A stretch of 64,000 nucleotides of DNA from Drosophila persimilis (taxonomy: Eukaryota > Arthropoda > Insecta > Diptera > Drosophilidae), in contig NW_020825298.1 of the NCBI RefSeq assembly GCF_003286085.1, forward strand, positions 13,702,001 through 13,766,000, given 5' to 3'. The position numbers and the translations under genes are program-made. Below, one piece after another: positions 9,301 to 19,300 of the stretch. Position 1 is the first letter of the stretch. Each line of letters begins with the position of its first letter. A model generated the notes under the pieces. That model was not told the origin of the DNA and ran no database searches. It was given only the letters and a program-made list of their open reading frames with translations.

Positions 9301-11652
9301 AGTTTCAGAGGGACGCTGCCAACGCGACGTCACTTCGTTGCTGTCAGAGAGAAACATTTGCCGGCGTCTGAGCGAATTTACTCCCCTTTTTATTAATTGA
9401 TAGTTTTAACTGTCAATATATTCGTGTTCTGCAACTAAACTATTGTTGTTAGTGTGCAAAGTGCGTTTTTTGTCTACGTGTTCGAATCGTCTTATACAGT
9501 GTGCGTGTGCGTATGGCTGTGTGTGACGCTCTTGTGTATTGGTACCAGCAAGCTGCATTTTTTCATGGCGTTGCCATGCGGGTCCAGTTGCCGCTCAATT
9601 TTCTCTGACCGGACGTGTTGCTTTCGAAAAGTGCTTTCAACATTGTATTTATCAGCAAACGTATGACTTCTTGCCCTATCAGTACACTACATCTGGTGAT
9701 CTTGCGTCTAGCAAACGCAATCTAAGAAACACCGTCGTCGATGCGAATGATGTGTTCTAGCTATGATTGGCTGTCTTATGCCACTCGCCGCCCCTCTCAC
9801 CCCATCTCATTTTAGATTGTGCGCACCTCTGCGAACTCTAATTCTTAATACATTCGGCAGTGGTGTCACTTTGGCGTCTCTCCCCCGAAGTTATCCACGT
9901 CATAAAGAATAACTTGCCCAAGAAGTAGAAGAGACCAAGAAGAAACAACAAGTAGTTGGGATGTATGTCGGTTCCAGCTTGTTTCAACACGTGGCAGGTC
10001 TGTCCATTGTCCATCACGATCTACCGAAATACTCGATATCTTGATTTACGTATGCCCATTTTAAGCTCCTCAAAACTGATAATTTTCATAAAAACAGCAA
10101 GAATTCAGCAAGAATTGTAAATAAATACATGCATACATACTTGAATACTTGTAAACTTTAAAGCCCTCTGTTAAAGGTCGTTGAACTCTTAAGATAGTCC
10201 AACTTGTATGGCATGGCTTTCTTTTTTCTTCAGTAGTCTCGCAAAGTAAATTTCAACGCCATATTTTGTTCTCTCCCTAAAATCCTTATCAAATTTCTAG
10301 TGTTGCCACCTTTCCTGACTCTCACTCTGAAAAACTGGCTGTCCCTGGTCTTAAACATTGTGTGTCGACGAATGTAGCTGCCTCCAATTATTGGAACGCC
10401 TTTCTCCCACCGTTTGTCCTCTCCTGCCCTGTCCCTCCAAGAATCCGAAATCGTCTTCAAACCAATTCATTAGCGCTAAGCTGTATCAAAAGCTCAATTT
10501 CAAAGCTTAAAAAGCCCTCTTCATACTTTTTAGCAAACACAATTACAAAAATCAAAACAAAACACGTCATTTATTAATTCCGACATATTTTGCAACAGAA
10601 GCTGAAAAAAAAACTATAAATACTCGTAGTTATCCGAAATTTAAGAGAAATTAATTTCAAAATGGCTCAGGTTAAACCGAAAAGTAGCAAACAGGGTGGC
10701 AAACAAGTGACCGCTGCCAAAAAGGTAAAGAACAAGCTAAACGAACAAATACCTCGAAATATAAGCCTTCTGAAATGTACTTTAATACTAATAAGAACTT
10801 CATTCCTACCCCTACAAGACTGTTCAGGAAAAAAGCAGCGCACAGCAAAAGAAGAACAAACAAAATTCTGCGACACAGAAGAAGAAATGTGGCTGCTGTA
10901 AGTGGACTTTGGGTAGTATTTTCATCATTGCACTGATTGCTGGCGCTCTCTGCTATGATACCGAGGTCAATGGCAAGGGGGTGTTTGAGAAATCAGCCAC
11001 TGGCAAAGTACTGAAAAACGCTGGAGTTTTGCCACATGTCCAGAGGGCCTGGTATGTCACCATGGGAGCAAGCGCCCGGGGCTATAAATGGGCGGAGGAA
11101 CATGTCCCACCGTATGCCGAACCAGCAATTAAGACTTCTGTAGATCTGTGGAAGCTGGCGAGGAATGCAGCATACAATATCATACAATCCGGCAAGGGAT
11201 ACTTCAATACCAAGTGGCCCGTGCTTGCCAAGTTTGTACGTTATTTTTCCAATTCTAAGATGAGGTCATTTCCCAACGGAGTGTTCAAACCGGTTTAGAA
11301 GTGATCTTTGTATTTTCACCAGATTGTTTCCTTTGTTAAAAAATGTTTTTTTTTTTAGATTGATCAATATGTGCCCAATTTGTCAAGTAAACTTGAGGCT
11401 TTCGTTTCGGGCGCTTGTGATTTGGCCAACAATAGCTACGAAAAGTCTGCCGCGCTAATCAAGGAAAAGATTCTGATGTAAGTTTTACATGAAGAATGAA
11501 TTAAAGAAAGCATTACTAAGTGATTCTGTGATTTTAGTGGCCGCTTCTCACCAGAAAACATCAATCAGGCGCTGAATCAGACGCGCAATGTGGCTTTGGA
11601 ATACTACAATCAGTTTCACAAAAAGGTTGATGCCTATGCCAAGCTTAAATGA
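6339..11652 (+). CDS. TMEM214: TMEM214 orthologue with a 2.6-kb internal intron
   Basis: Exons 6339..6459, 6523..6833, 7083..7697, 7765..7969, 8043..8188, 10819..11235, 11359..11477 and 11538..11652 all join in phase and give about 682 residues; human TMEM214 has 689. TMEM214 is an endoplasmic-reticulum membrane protein with reported links to ER-stress caspase-4 activation. Seen features are the N-terminal SDQWEVVTKSRKQK (family WEVVxKxxK), a Ser/Lys-rich linker, and the central helical region TLEQALKHITPDDF ... LSILWAIGQGGY ... GVKVWQNLMLPNLELK (human WALGQAGF ... GLKVWLGIMLPVLG). A Lys/Cys patch precedes the membrane segment WTLGSIFIIALIAGALCYD, and the C-terminus is GYKWAEEHVPPY ... FHKKVDAYAKLK. 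The border at 8188 and the one at 10819 are both phase 0. The intron between them holds repeats, an alternative end and an alternative start, listed separately. Poly(A) signal near 11706. Confidence 0.8.
8729..8862 (+). repeat. Local repeat B, copy 2 (inside TMEM214 intron 5)
   Basis: Second copy of the 130-base block found at 5994..6126, same strand. Its presence inside the intron shows that DNA from just upstream of the gene was copied into it, or that both are copies of one mobile repeat. Confidence 0.8.
8996..9082 (+). CDS. Possible alternative last exon of TMEM214
   Basis: A good acceptor (cgtgctttttttttaattcag) at 8995 is followed by 28 open codons (WKDVMELQEEFTISNIF...) and a TAG at 9080-9082. 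The exon is phase 0, the same as the donor at 8188, so splicing would give a 494-residue protein that has the N-terminal domain but no membrane segment. The stop falls inside local repeat A copy 2 (9073..9107). It could instead be a relic of another gene. No poly(A) signal is obvious just downstream. Confidence 0.3.
   Translation, partial: WKDVMELQEEFTISNIFRHLTPVVQLFK
9073..9107 (+). repeat. Local repeat A, copy 2
   Basis: Copy of 5896..5930. Relative to repeat B the order is inverted: A then B upstream of the gene, B then A in the intron. Confidence 0.7.
9110..10610. other. TMEM214 intron sequence without a clear gene
   Basis: This stretch has UTR-like DNA (9290-9480, GT-rich near 9480-9535) and several short open frames, none with a recognisable domain. 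The 9539-9760 frame (73 codons) has no good ATG context. Nothing here is called as coding. Confidence 0.35.
10615..10622 (+). promoter_or_regulatory. Possible internal TATA box
   Basis: TATAAATA lies 47 bases before an ATG in a good Drosophila context (ttcaaaATGG) at 10662. It could drive a short transcript of the C-terminal half of TMEM214. Confidence 0.3.
10662..10724 (+). CDS. Possible alternative first exon for the TMEM214 C-terminal half
   Basis: Twenty-one codons (MAQVKPKSSKQGGKQVTAAKK) end exactly at AAG|GTAAAG, phase 0, and join in frame to 10819 across a 94-base intron (or to 10828, where ttcag gives a second acceptor three codons on). The result would be a 237-residue, Lys-rich, membrane-anchored protein with only the C-terminal part of TMEM214. 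There is no AG acceptor directly before the ATG, so it is a first exon rather than an internal one. The Lys-rich composition blends with the downstream linker, which supports real use. Confidence 0.5.
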
Positions 11653-11878
11653 TTCTAAGCGTCAGGCACGCTTGGAAAACATTCTACGAGTAATACCATC
11701 CGAAGAATAAACAAGAACACGTCATAGTCAATATTGAAGGAACCACAATTATTTGGCAATTAGTTAAAAAGAATTAATTTGTTTTAAATAAGTATAAATC
11801 TCAACTCCTACCATCTCTAAACATCAACATTTCGTCAACATGGACTAGTAAAAAAGCAATACGAGCAAATTATGGTGG

Positions 11879-12687
11879 ATGCCAAGAAAGAACCGATATA
11901 TCAAAAACCCGATAAAACAATTTGTTTGTTCAATTCATCTCATGCTTATGCATTTATCCCCGCGACCGAAAAATATCAATTTTATAATTAGAGAAGAACG
12001 AAACATTTCCAACTGCATTTTGAAGGCTACAGCTCGTACTTCCTGTCCTTGTGATCCGTCTCCATGTCCAGGTCCGCTGGATCAGGGCATGGAAAGACGT
12101 GGGATCCTCTGGCCAGCTGATAAGCTGAAGTGGTATATATTTGTATTCATATTATTTGTGTGTACAATTTTCAAAAGACTTCTTAAAATGTAAATTGAGC
12201 GTTGTTTAGTTGGTTCTCTGTTCAATAGGCGAATTTTGAGTTTCAATTTTTAATTTCATTTGTACATTAAATTATATAATCGATTTTTGCATAAATAAAA
12301 TAAAGTTGAATGAAGTATGAGTTTCCTGAATAATTACACGAATAGTTTAGGAAGATATTAGTTTTGTGGGGGATGTGTCTGATCCCCAAAAGGATTCCAA
12401 TTCTAATCCCATAAAGCAGTGTCCAGAAACATTCTCTGCTCAAGGGACACCTATCAAGAAATTTGAGAGGTACACAAAAGAAAAACGGAATTTTTATTTA
12501 ATTTTTTTTTTATTATTTTTATTTTTGTTACTAAAATCAATACACATTCTCCAATGGGCTTAGGTCACCTGATGAAGATTCAAGGTATTATGAATGCCGA
12601 AATGTAGAGACATTCTGCGTAACAATTTATCTGGAGAATATGCCGATAATTTGCCACTTGCCTGGATATTTTAACAGGACATTTTAA
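11879..12687 (+). CDS. Unrecognised small membrane protein gene, 5' end uncertain
   Basis: Three in-phase segments are supported: an open frame ending at 12189 (donor AT|GTAAAT), 12362..12469 (acceptor gatattag, donor GAGAG|GTACAC) and 12564..12687 (acceptor gggcttag, TAA at 12685). Spliced, the frame stays open over about 175 codons. The first part holds a Cys/Pro cluster (TSCPCDPSPCPGPLD) and one membrane helix (WYIFVFILFVCTIF) followed by KRLLK. The middle is polar. The last segment is Cys-rich (YYECRNVETFCVTIY). The start is not settled: ATG 11879 is in frame, while ATG 11872 in another frame also looks protein-like (MVDAKKEPIYQKPDKT) and may be the true first exon. The stop is inside the end of the gene on the opposite strand. 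Confidence 0.45.
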
Positions 12688-13457
12688 ACCGATACATTGC
12701 TGCAGGATGATGATTTACGTTGTTGGCTGTGAGTAGGGACAACATCGTGGGTGACTGCACCGAAGTCTGGGCACTGCCTCCAGCGGTAGTCGCCATCAGC
12801 TGTTGCTCTTGTTTGCAGAGGCTGCCCGGCTGCTGGGATGGAATTATCACATGTTCCAGGATGCGAAAACTCTGATTATCGGTGGTCGATTTCTGTTGGG
12901 ATAGATACTATAGATAGATAGATGCGATCTTGTGAATTTCAAGTTTAATTGCATTTACTTACTGATTGTGTCTGCACCACCACACTCGGTTTGTCTTCGG
13001 GCGATTGGTACATCTCCATATCTCCGACACTGGGCGGCACGCCCACTCCTGCATCCACCCAGATTGGCACCTCGGAAGTTGTTCCCTTGCTGGAATTCCC
13101 CTTTAAAACGGTTGACGACATGGATACTATCTGGGCCGCGGTGCCAGACAGTACCTGAACAATTTCCAACAAACTTTCCGCGGGAATCATCACCATCAAA
13201 CTGACGCTTGATTGCCCAGGGTTGGCTGCGGCCGTCAGTAGGGCCAACTGCTCCAACTGTGCTGCTGTGAGATTGGAGCAATCAAAGCTATCATCAGCAA
13301 TCTCGGCCGTCTGCTGGCAACCGACTTCAGGCTTTTGCTGCAGAGGCAAATCGCACTTCGGCAGAGAATTTATACATTCCAGTATAGATTCTTTTTCTCC
13401 AATTTTATATTGGCCGACCGGGGGGGGACCACAATTAAAATTAATATTGAATGACAT
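12671..13457 (-). CDS. Unrecognised Ser/Thr/Gln-rich protein
   Basis: Two minus-strand exons, 13457..12963 and 12892..12671 (donor TCA|GTAAGT, acceptor ctatcccaacag, phase 0), give 238 residues. I do not recognise the family. There is no signal peptide or membrane helix. The N-terminal part has an acidic, Cys-containing stretch and a hydrophobic helical patch (LTAAQLEQLALLTAA, then MVMIPAESLLEIVQVLSG, about residues 62-112). The second half is polar, rich in Gln, Ser and Thr, and ends YRFKMSC. Composition fits a nuclear or regulatory protein, but no DNA-binding motif is visible. A TC-rich stretch near 13465-13490 precedes the start. Its last codons overlap the last codons of the plus-strand gene by 17 bases. 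Confidence 0.65.
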
Positions 13458-13650
13458 TTTTAATTCTTCTTCTTCGTCTCTTCTTCATTCACTTTAACCA
13501 CTCACATTTGCCAAAGAAGTAGTACCGTACCGTTATGTTTTCGCTTTTCTTTTTGCTTTTCTTTTTTGCATGCTGCACACATTCACATACATCCACATAC
13601 ATGGATTGACAGAGTACTGAGCCCCGTTTACAATTTTCATTTCACTGCGG

Positions 13651-13835
13651 CAAAATGGCGGGATTACGGAGTTCCCACCGGTGCGCGTGGATTTCCAGAA
13701 CCGGATTGCAGAGGATCTTACACAGTTGAAGCATCTTATTGCACGTGTTTGTTCCCGGCCTTGGTGACCGACATTATATCAGATATGTCGATGGAGGGTC
13801 GTCGAATGTTCAAATTAGGAGTCCACCCCGGATAG
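13651..13835 (+). pseudogene. Possible frameshifted coding relic
   Basis: Just after a good start context (gcaaaATGGC at 13652-13659), the frame from 13651 reads TEFPPVRVDFQNRIAEDLTQ and continues to an out-of-place TGA at 13765. The protein-like reading then goes on in another frame (TDIISDMSMEGRRMFKLG) to 13835. Two frame changes in 180 bases suggest a dead gene or retrocopy. No family is recognised. Confidence 0.3.
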
Positions 13836-14107
13836 GATAGGATAGGTATCCTATCTCATCTCCTATATAAGAGATATATGTACATTGAAAAAAAATATAT
13901 ATACACAGTGGCGTTGAATTTTTTTTTCAATTTTTACCTGCAAAGTATAGTATTAAAAGTTTGAGTAAAACAGTTTTTTGGGCATTGTAAAAACTTCTCT
14001 GAAAGAGAAGTAATTGTAAATGATTCTATCTCACTCTACTCTACTCACATGGGATTTCGCTTTACATTTACTTTTACATTTACTTTACATTTACATTTAC
14101 TTTACTT
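13836..14107. other. Low-complexity DNA
   Basis: GGATA tandem units with a short palindrome (gataggtatcctatc, 13843-13857), then A/T runs and TTTACAT-type repeats at 14060-14105. No gene is seen. Confidence 0.5.
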
Positions 14108-14207
14108 TCAACCACGTTTCCACACGTTTCCAACTTCGTTTCCACACGCAGGTCATTTTAAGGTCACGTGTGGAAACGAAGTTGGAAACGCGTGTGGAAA
14201 CGTTGGA
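14108..14207. repeat. Long imperfect inverted repeat (hairpin) with a DR5 in the loop
   Basis: The left arm (14108-14149, built of cgtttccacacg and tttccaacttcg units) and the right arm (14165-14207) are reverse complements over about 40 bases, with only one or two small gaps. The loop carries AGGTCA-TTTTA-AGGTCA (14150-14166), a direct repeat of the nuclear-receptor half-site with a 5-base spacer, and then CACGTG (14165-14170). Confidence 0.75.
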
Positions 14208-14699
14208 ACATTGTTTCGTTGCCGGCCAGCGAAAGTTCGCTGCATACTTTTGGGCGAAGCTTTTGCTAAACTTTTTATTAAAATATTATTATTATTATTT
14301 ATTAAAAATACTAGGGGCATATTTAAACTTTTTTAATCATTTTAAACCGAAGCTACATTACCTTTTGGGGCGACTTGGCATCGGTACCCTCCGATTTTGT
14401 ATAGTCATACAGTATCAGACGAAATGTGTACATTCATGTTAACTAAATTTCAACGGATTTTAAGTACGCGCTATAATGCATATTATAGTACTCAATTTTC
14501 GTTGCAATTTAATTTCCCTGCTTTGACTGCTTGAAATTTAGTACTAAGAAGTTAAGCAAGCAGTGCATCAAGCAGTTAAACAAGCAGTGTAAAGAAGTGA
14601 CATTTATAGCAAGTGGCATATCGAAAGATAATATCGAATATTCGAAAATGTTCGAACTCGAATTCAACTAAATACGGTCAAACCCACCGCACAGCTAGA

Positions 14700-16350
14700 A
14701 GCAAGCAGGTATCAGAATTTTAACAGAATGTGTGAATCGAATCATCAACAGCAGAAAAGCTCATTTTAAATGTTCCACCAACACCATCAATAGCTTTATT
14801 GCCCCTTCTTCAGAGCTTTCAACAGCATTCGGAGTGCGGCGAAAAATCCTTTCACAAAAGCACAGCCACAACTTCGGCTTGGAGGTGCTCGTGAGTGAGT
14901 GCCTTCGCGGCTTGCTTCAGGACAGAGTACGGAAAGCTCTGGACTCGGTTGCCGAGTGAAACAAACATGTTTCGGCCGCGGAAAAGGAAACAACAGAAAT
15001 TTTCTTCTGAACTCAGAAAAGTCCTTTGATAAATCCCACAACTCGCGGCGCACGTGTTCGGGGAATCGTTGCTTGTGAAATTTACATTATCAAGATTTTT
15101 CGTAGTTGTGTTGTCGTTGTCCGCTTTGGTGTTGTGCGAATTTTTGCTTGAAATGCAAAGAAAATGTCAAAAGCCAAAATACGTACATATTTAATGAATT
15201 TTTGATTGGTGCTGTCGTCTAACCGGAAAGTGCGGGCAGAATTGATTCAATGTCTGAGTGCTGTGTTTGAAAAAAGTTACCAATTGAAAGCTTCGATCGG
15301 TCAGTGTTAAATAATGCCGTATAGCACTATTAGCGTTGCAGAAAACAAATCAAAAAAATGTTCATATGATTAAAAGTATTGTAATATCAGTATCAGCAGT
15401 ACACAAATCTCCTTCCAAGAAGTAAAAGTCAATGTGAGTAGTAGATTAATACGGTAATTTAGGGACCTCATTACAGATCTTAATGAGTCTTCTAAAATAG
15501 AGGTAGTTTTCGCGTGAGGACGTGAACCGGACACCTCAAAAAACAGCCTTTTGAAATACAGCGTGTTCCCAGATAACCTTTATATCTATGCAGATAAAAG
15601 AAAAAAAGAGTTTACCAACAAATATGACAAAATTGAACTTATCTGAAGCCGTATGCTTTGTTTTGTCCCACATTTATCATCCCTTTAACCATAATATGCC
15701 ACAGACAAAAGTGGCAGGGAGCTATACCCTCATTACATATTTTTGGAGCCTATCAGAGAAACTAGGTTTATTGACAGCGTATTTTTTTGGGACCATACAA
15801 GTTTAACAGTAGTTCGCTGCCTCTATGGCCGTTGTCCAGGTGATTAATGGTTACGCGGGAGATGTGTAATAAACTTGTAGTTATGGGGAGAAAATAAGCC
15901 AGAAGTCAGACACGAGAAGTGTTTTCCCGGTTTGATTCGTTAAGATTTGGTTCTTCAGCCATTGAGTGTTTTGTTTTTTGTATACAATACATACAAAAAT
16001 AGTAACCTAGCAGCAGGAAAAGCGGGAAATCTACAAGGTAATTATTGGATAATTATATAGCGGAGTGCATTTGGCTAAGACTCTGTTTGCCGGGAAAATG
16101 AACACTGATATGTGCGGGACGATGTGCCTTTTTTATAAATACTTAGATATAAACCTGCAGGCCGACAGCATGAAAGCACGTACAACATTGTACTGATCTA
16201 GTTCTATCTTACTTTTGCAGTATCTACTTTTCGGCATCATTGAGAACCATGTGAATTATCCGGATAAATGCCTCCAATCAGCGGACCGCACGTGGGGTGA
16301 ACAAATCAGAACAGAATCAATCTGAGTATAACTAGCAAGCGACGAGGATC
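14700..16350 (+). promoter_or_regulatory. Presumed promoter and 5' UTR region of the Dpr-family gene
   Basis: No coding frame is supported here. The DNA has 5'-UTR character, and TCAGT initiator-like words occur near 15299. A good acceptor (tcttacttttgcag, ending 16220) would begin an exon carrying 130 bases of leader before the ATG at 16351. The transcription start cannot be fixed from sequence alone. Confidence 0.35.
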
Positions 16351-19300
16351 ATGGCCATGCCCGGGAAATGTAAAGGCTGCGCCTTAATGCTAATCATCAC
16401 AATTATGACAAGTACCAGTGTAACAAGAACATGGTCATTGGAGGCCCAGCACTTGCCTCAAGCAATCAGGAATCGGCAGGGCATTAAGTCATCACGTAAG
16501 TAGCTGCATCCGTAAATATTGATGCCCATTTCCCAATGTACAACCATATGCAAGTAGTTATACATATTTGATTCTCATTTGTAACTGGGAATAATGTTTG
16601 TACAAGCTCTAAGCCAGCAGCAACTGTAATTGGGCTACGGCCGCATCTACCCATACAGTATGTTGTTGATCCTCAGAGAGTGCCGTTGGGGCTGCTATCA
16701 ACACTTGTTTAACTTGGTATTTAAACGAATCACTTTAAATATAACACGCACTGTAAACTAACGAAAGATGTTTCACATGAGTAAATCCCCAGTATCTGGG
16801 TATTTTCTCAACTATCATATGGAATATGTAATACCCACCAACTTTAGTTCAAAGCTGCAAGGGCAAAACTGCTCAAAAACATTTTTGGAGTGAAAAATTC
16901 GTTGCTACCCATGCAAAACCTCAAAGTCGGCAAAAAGTTTAGACGAATAACATTCTGAACACTTTCACAAACTCAACCGCATTCATAATGTACTCTCAGT
17001 ACCGCCACCCAACTAAATATGAGGAACTTTAACTGATGTCTAATGCACTAAATGCCTAAATCAATTATGGCCAGCAGGCGAAAAGCGAATGGTACATGCA
17101 AGGAAGGGAAAAAAGAAGTCCGCAACCCAGGAACAAAATCTACTTAGCACATGTAGACTTTAATTAAATCGTGGAAGAGCAGGAACAAGGGAGCTGGGGG
17201 GCTGGGGAGACGCGCAACGACAAGCGGCAAGCTAGCGCGTCCTCCATGTTAATCAACATACATATTGTTACATATTGCAACTAGGAGGCCGCCAAGCAGA
17301 AGGAAGGCCCTGCTATGTTATCTTTCCTTATTTTTTGTGCCCCTGCCCTTGGGGAGTTGCGGCTTTCACACTTGGGGAATGAACGCGTCCCGAGTTGTAT
17401 GATTACTCGTATGTCTATTATTGCATGGCTTGGATGAGGTTTACCCGCGGTATGCGTGGAGCACATGGGCATCTAGTATTTATATGTATATATAGATTGG
17501 CAAGATATACCCGTAGATATATTGGACTTCCAATCTCAAAGCTCTACATATAAATGTGGTAGATTAACTTCTTTGATGGCAACGAATAACATTTATTTGA
17601 TTTAAGCTCCAAGTTTTACAATAAGTATGTATGTTTTTGAGTTGTTATTATGCGCTTGAGTGGCTGAACTGAGAACTGAGTGATCTCTCCCTCTTTCTAA
17701 CGGCTCTCTCAGAGCTGATTACTGCCCTATACAGACGACGCGACGAAACCACGACCGCTTCGTGTCTCTCTCTTTCCTTCGTTTCCTACATAAATGTCGG
17801 CGGGCCAGAGCTTTCTCTCTTCTTCTGCATATGTCGTGCTCGTAAGCTGCTAAGTTCTTCTAGGAGCAGATTGTATAGCTTGCAAGAATGGCCTGGGACA
17901 AACAAGAACGTGCTTGAGACGACATGCACACTTTTAGAAATCGATACTCTAGCTCTGTCTGACACGTCTACTTTACACTTGTGACATTGGTCAAAGGCTT
18001 GTAGCACACAGAAATACGCATACTCCATGCCAATTTTCCATGCATCTTCATCGGGATGACAAGCCAATGCAAAGTCAAGCCGCATTCTAAAAAATGCGAA
18101 ACCTTTTGTGTTTTTTGTGCTGAAGTCAAGCCACGAGAATGAACGTCCCTCATCGATTTAAATAAAAAGATAAATACGCAAAACCATTAAAATCAATCCT
18201 TTGAGGGAGAAGTCCGGGTGGCTCTCGTTTCTGCCAGAATCTAGATCGTAAAATAATTTTATGACCTCCCAGCCTGGCCGCACAATTAAACTTGTCAAGT
18301 GAAAGCTGCGTAAAATTTGTATATCATGAATTATTTTCATTTCGGGACAATTAAGAAAGTTTCGGTGATGTATTTTATTACAGGATAGCAGAGTAGCAGT
18401 AAAAGCATCACCTAAAGTTACTTTAAAGCCTTCTGGAGTTAAAAGTAATCTCCGCAATGGTTAATTGGTGGCCACATTTTACAATGGCTTTGTTTATGTT
18501 TTAGGACAAATTATAGAGCATTGAGTACCAATTGCCAAAACGATGGAAATGAATTACTTGTCTTTCAGCTCGACTCCTACCCGTGGCTGTAGAAAAATAA
18601 AAATAATTGAATCAGCATATCATAAAACAAGAGAGAGGAGAGGCACTGCCCTTTGCTTTCACTTTAATTACAAAAACTTGTATTTACCATTACAAAATAA
18701 GTAGAAACTCAGCATAGCACGTACTCAATCTACACACTCGTATGTGTATCGTAGGATCTATAGGCATTGGCGACGAGAAGTACGGTTTACTTTTGCTAGG
18801 ACAAACTTGTACTACAGAAACACGAGATGTCAAAGGATTCTGTGCAGACGACCAATGGTCATTAAAGCGGCCGCAGCAGCTTGGATGGGAATGGGAATCA
18901 ACACAGACTCATAAAAATCATGGGTGCTGGTCGCTATTGTCCTGCCTTATATGTACATTTCATTCTCCTTTGTTTTTTGCGCCCAAACCAAAGTGTACTT
19001 TGAATTGTTTTACATATTTCAAAAACATGTGTCGTGTCGTATGTGCGAAATATTTATTGTGTCGATTTTTCACAGAAAGAGCAATTCATATGACCATATT
19101 GCATAGAACACACCAGGAACTTGGAGATAGAGTGGAGATGGAGATTCAGCTTCTATTGTGGAACTTTCGGCGTATATTTTGGTTTTCTATGTGCATTCTT
19201 TGGATATTTAATACAAATTTACTGCGAGCTCTGCCTACGATCTCAGGGTTTACAAATAAGAAAGCCCCGAACGGAAGGGGCAGCCAAAGAGAAGCAGGAA

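Noticed and set aside
9539..9760. 73-codon frame in the TMEM214 intron
   Set aside because: Poor start context and no splice sites; the region looks like leader or intron DNA.
14627..14670. Heat-shock-element-like array (gaatattcgaaaatgttcgaa)
   Set aside because: GAA/TTC spacing is irregular and no heat-inducible gene is next to it.
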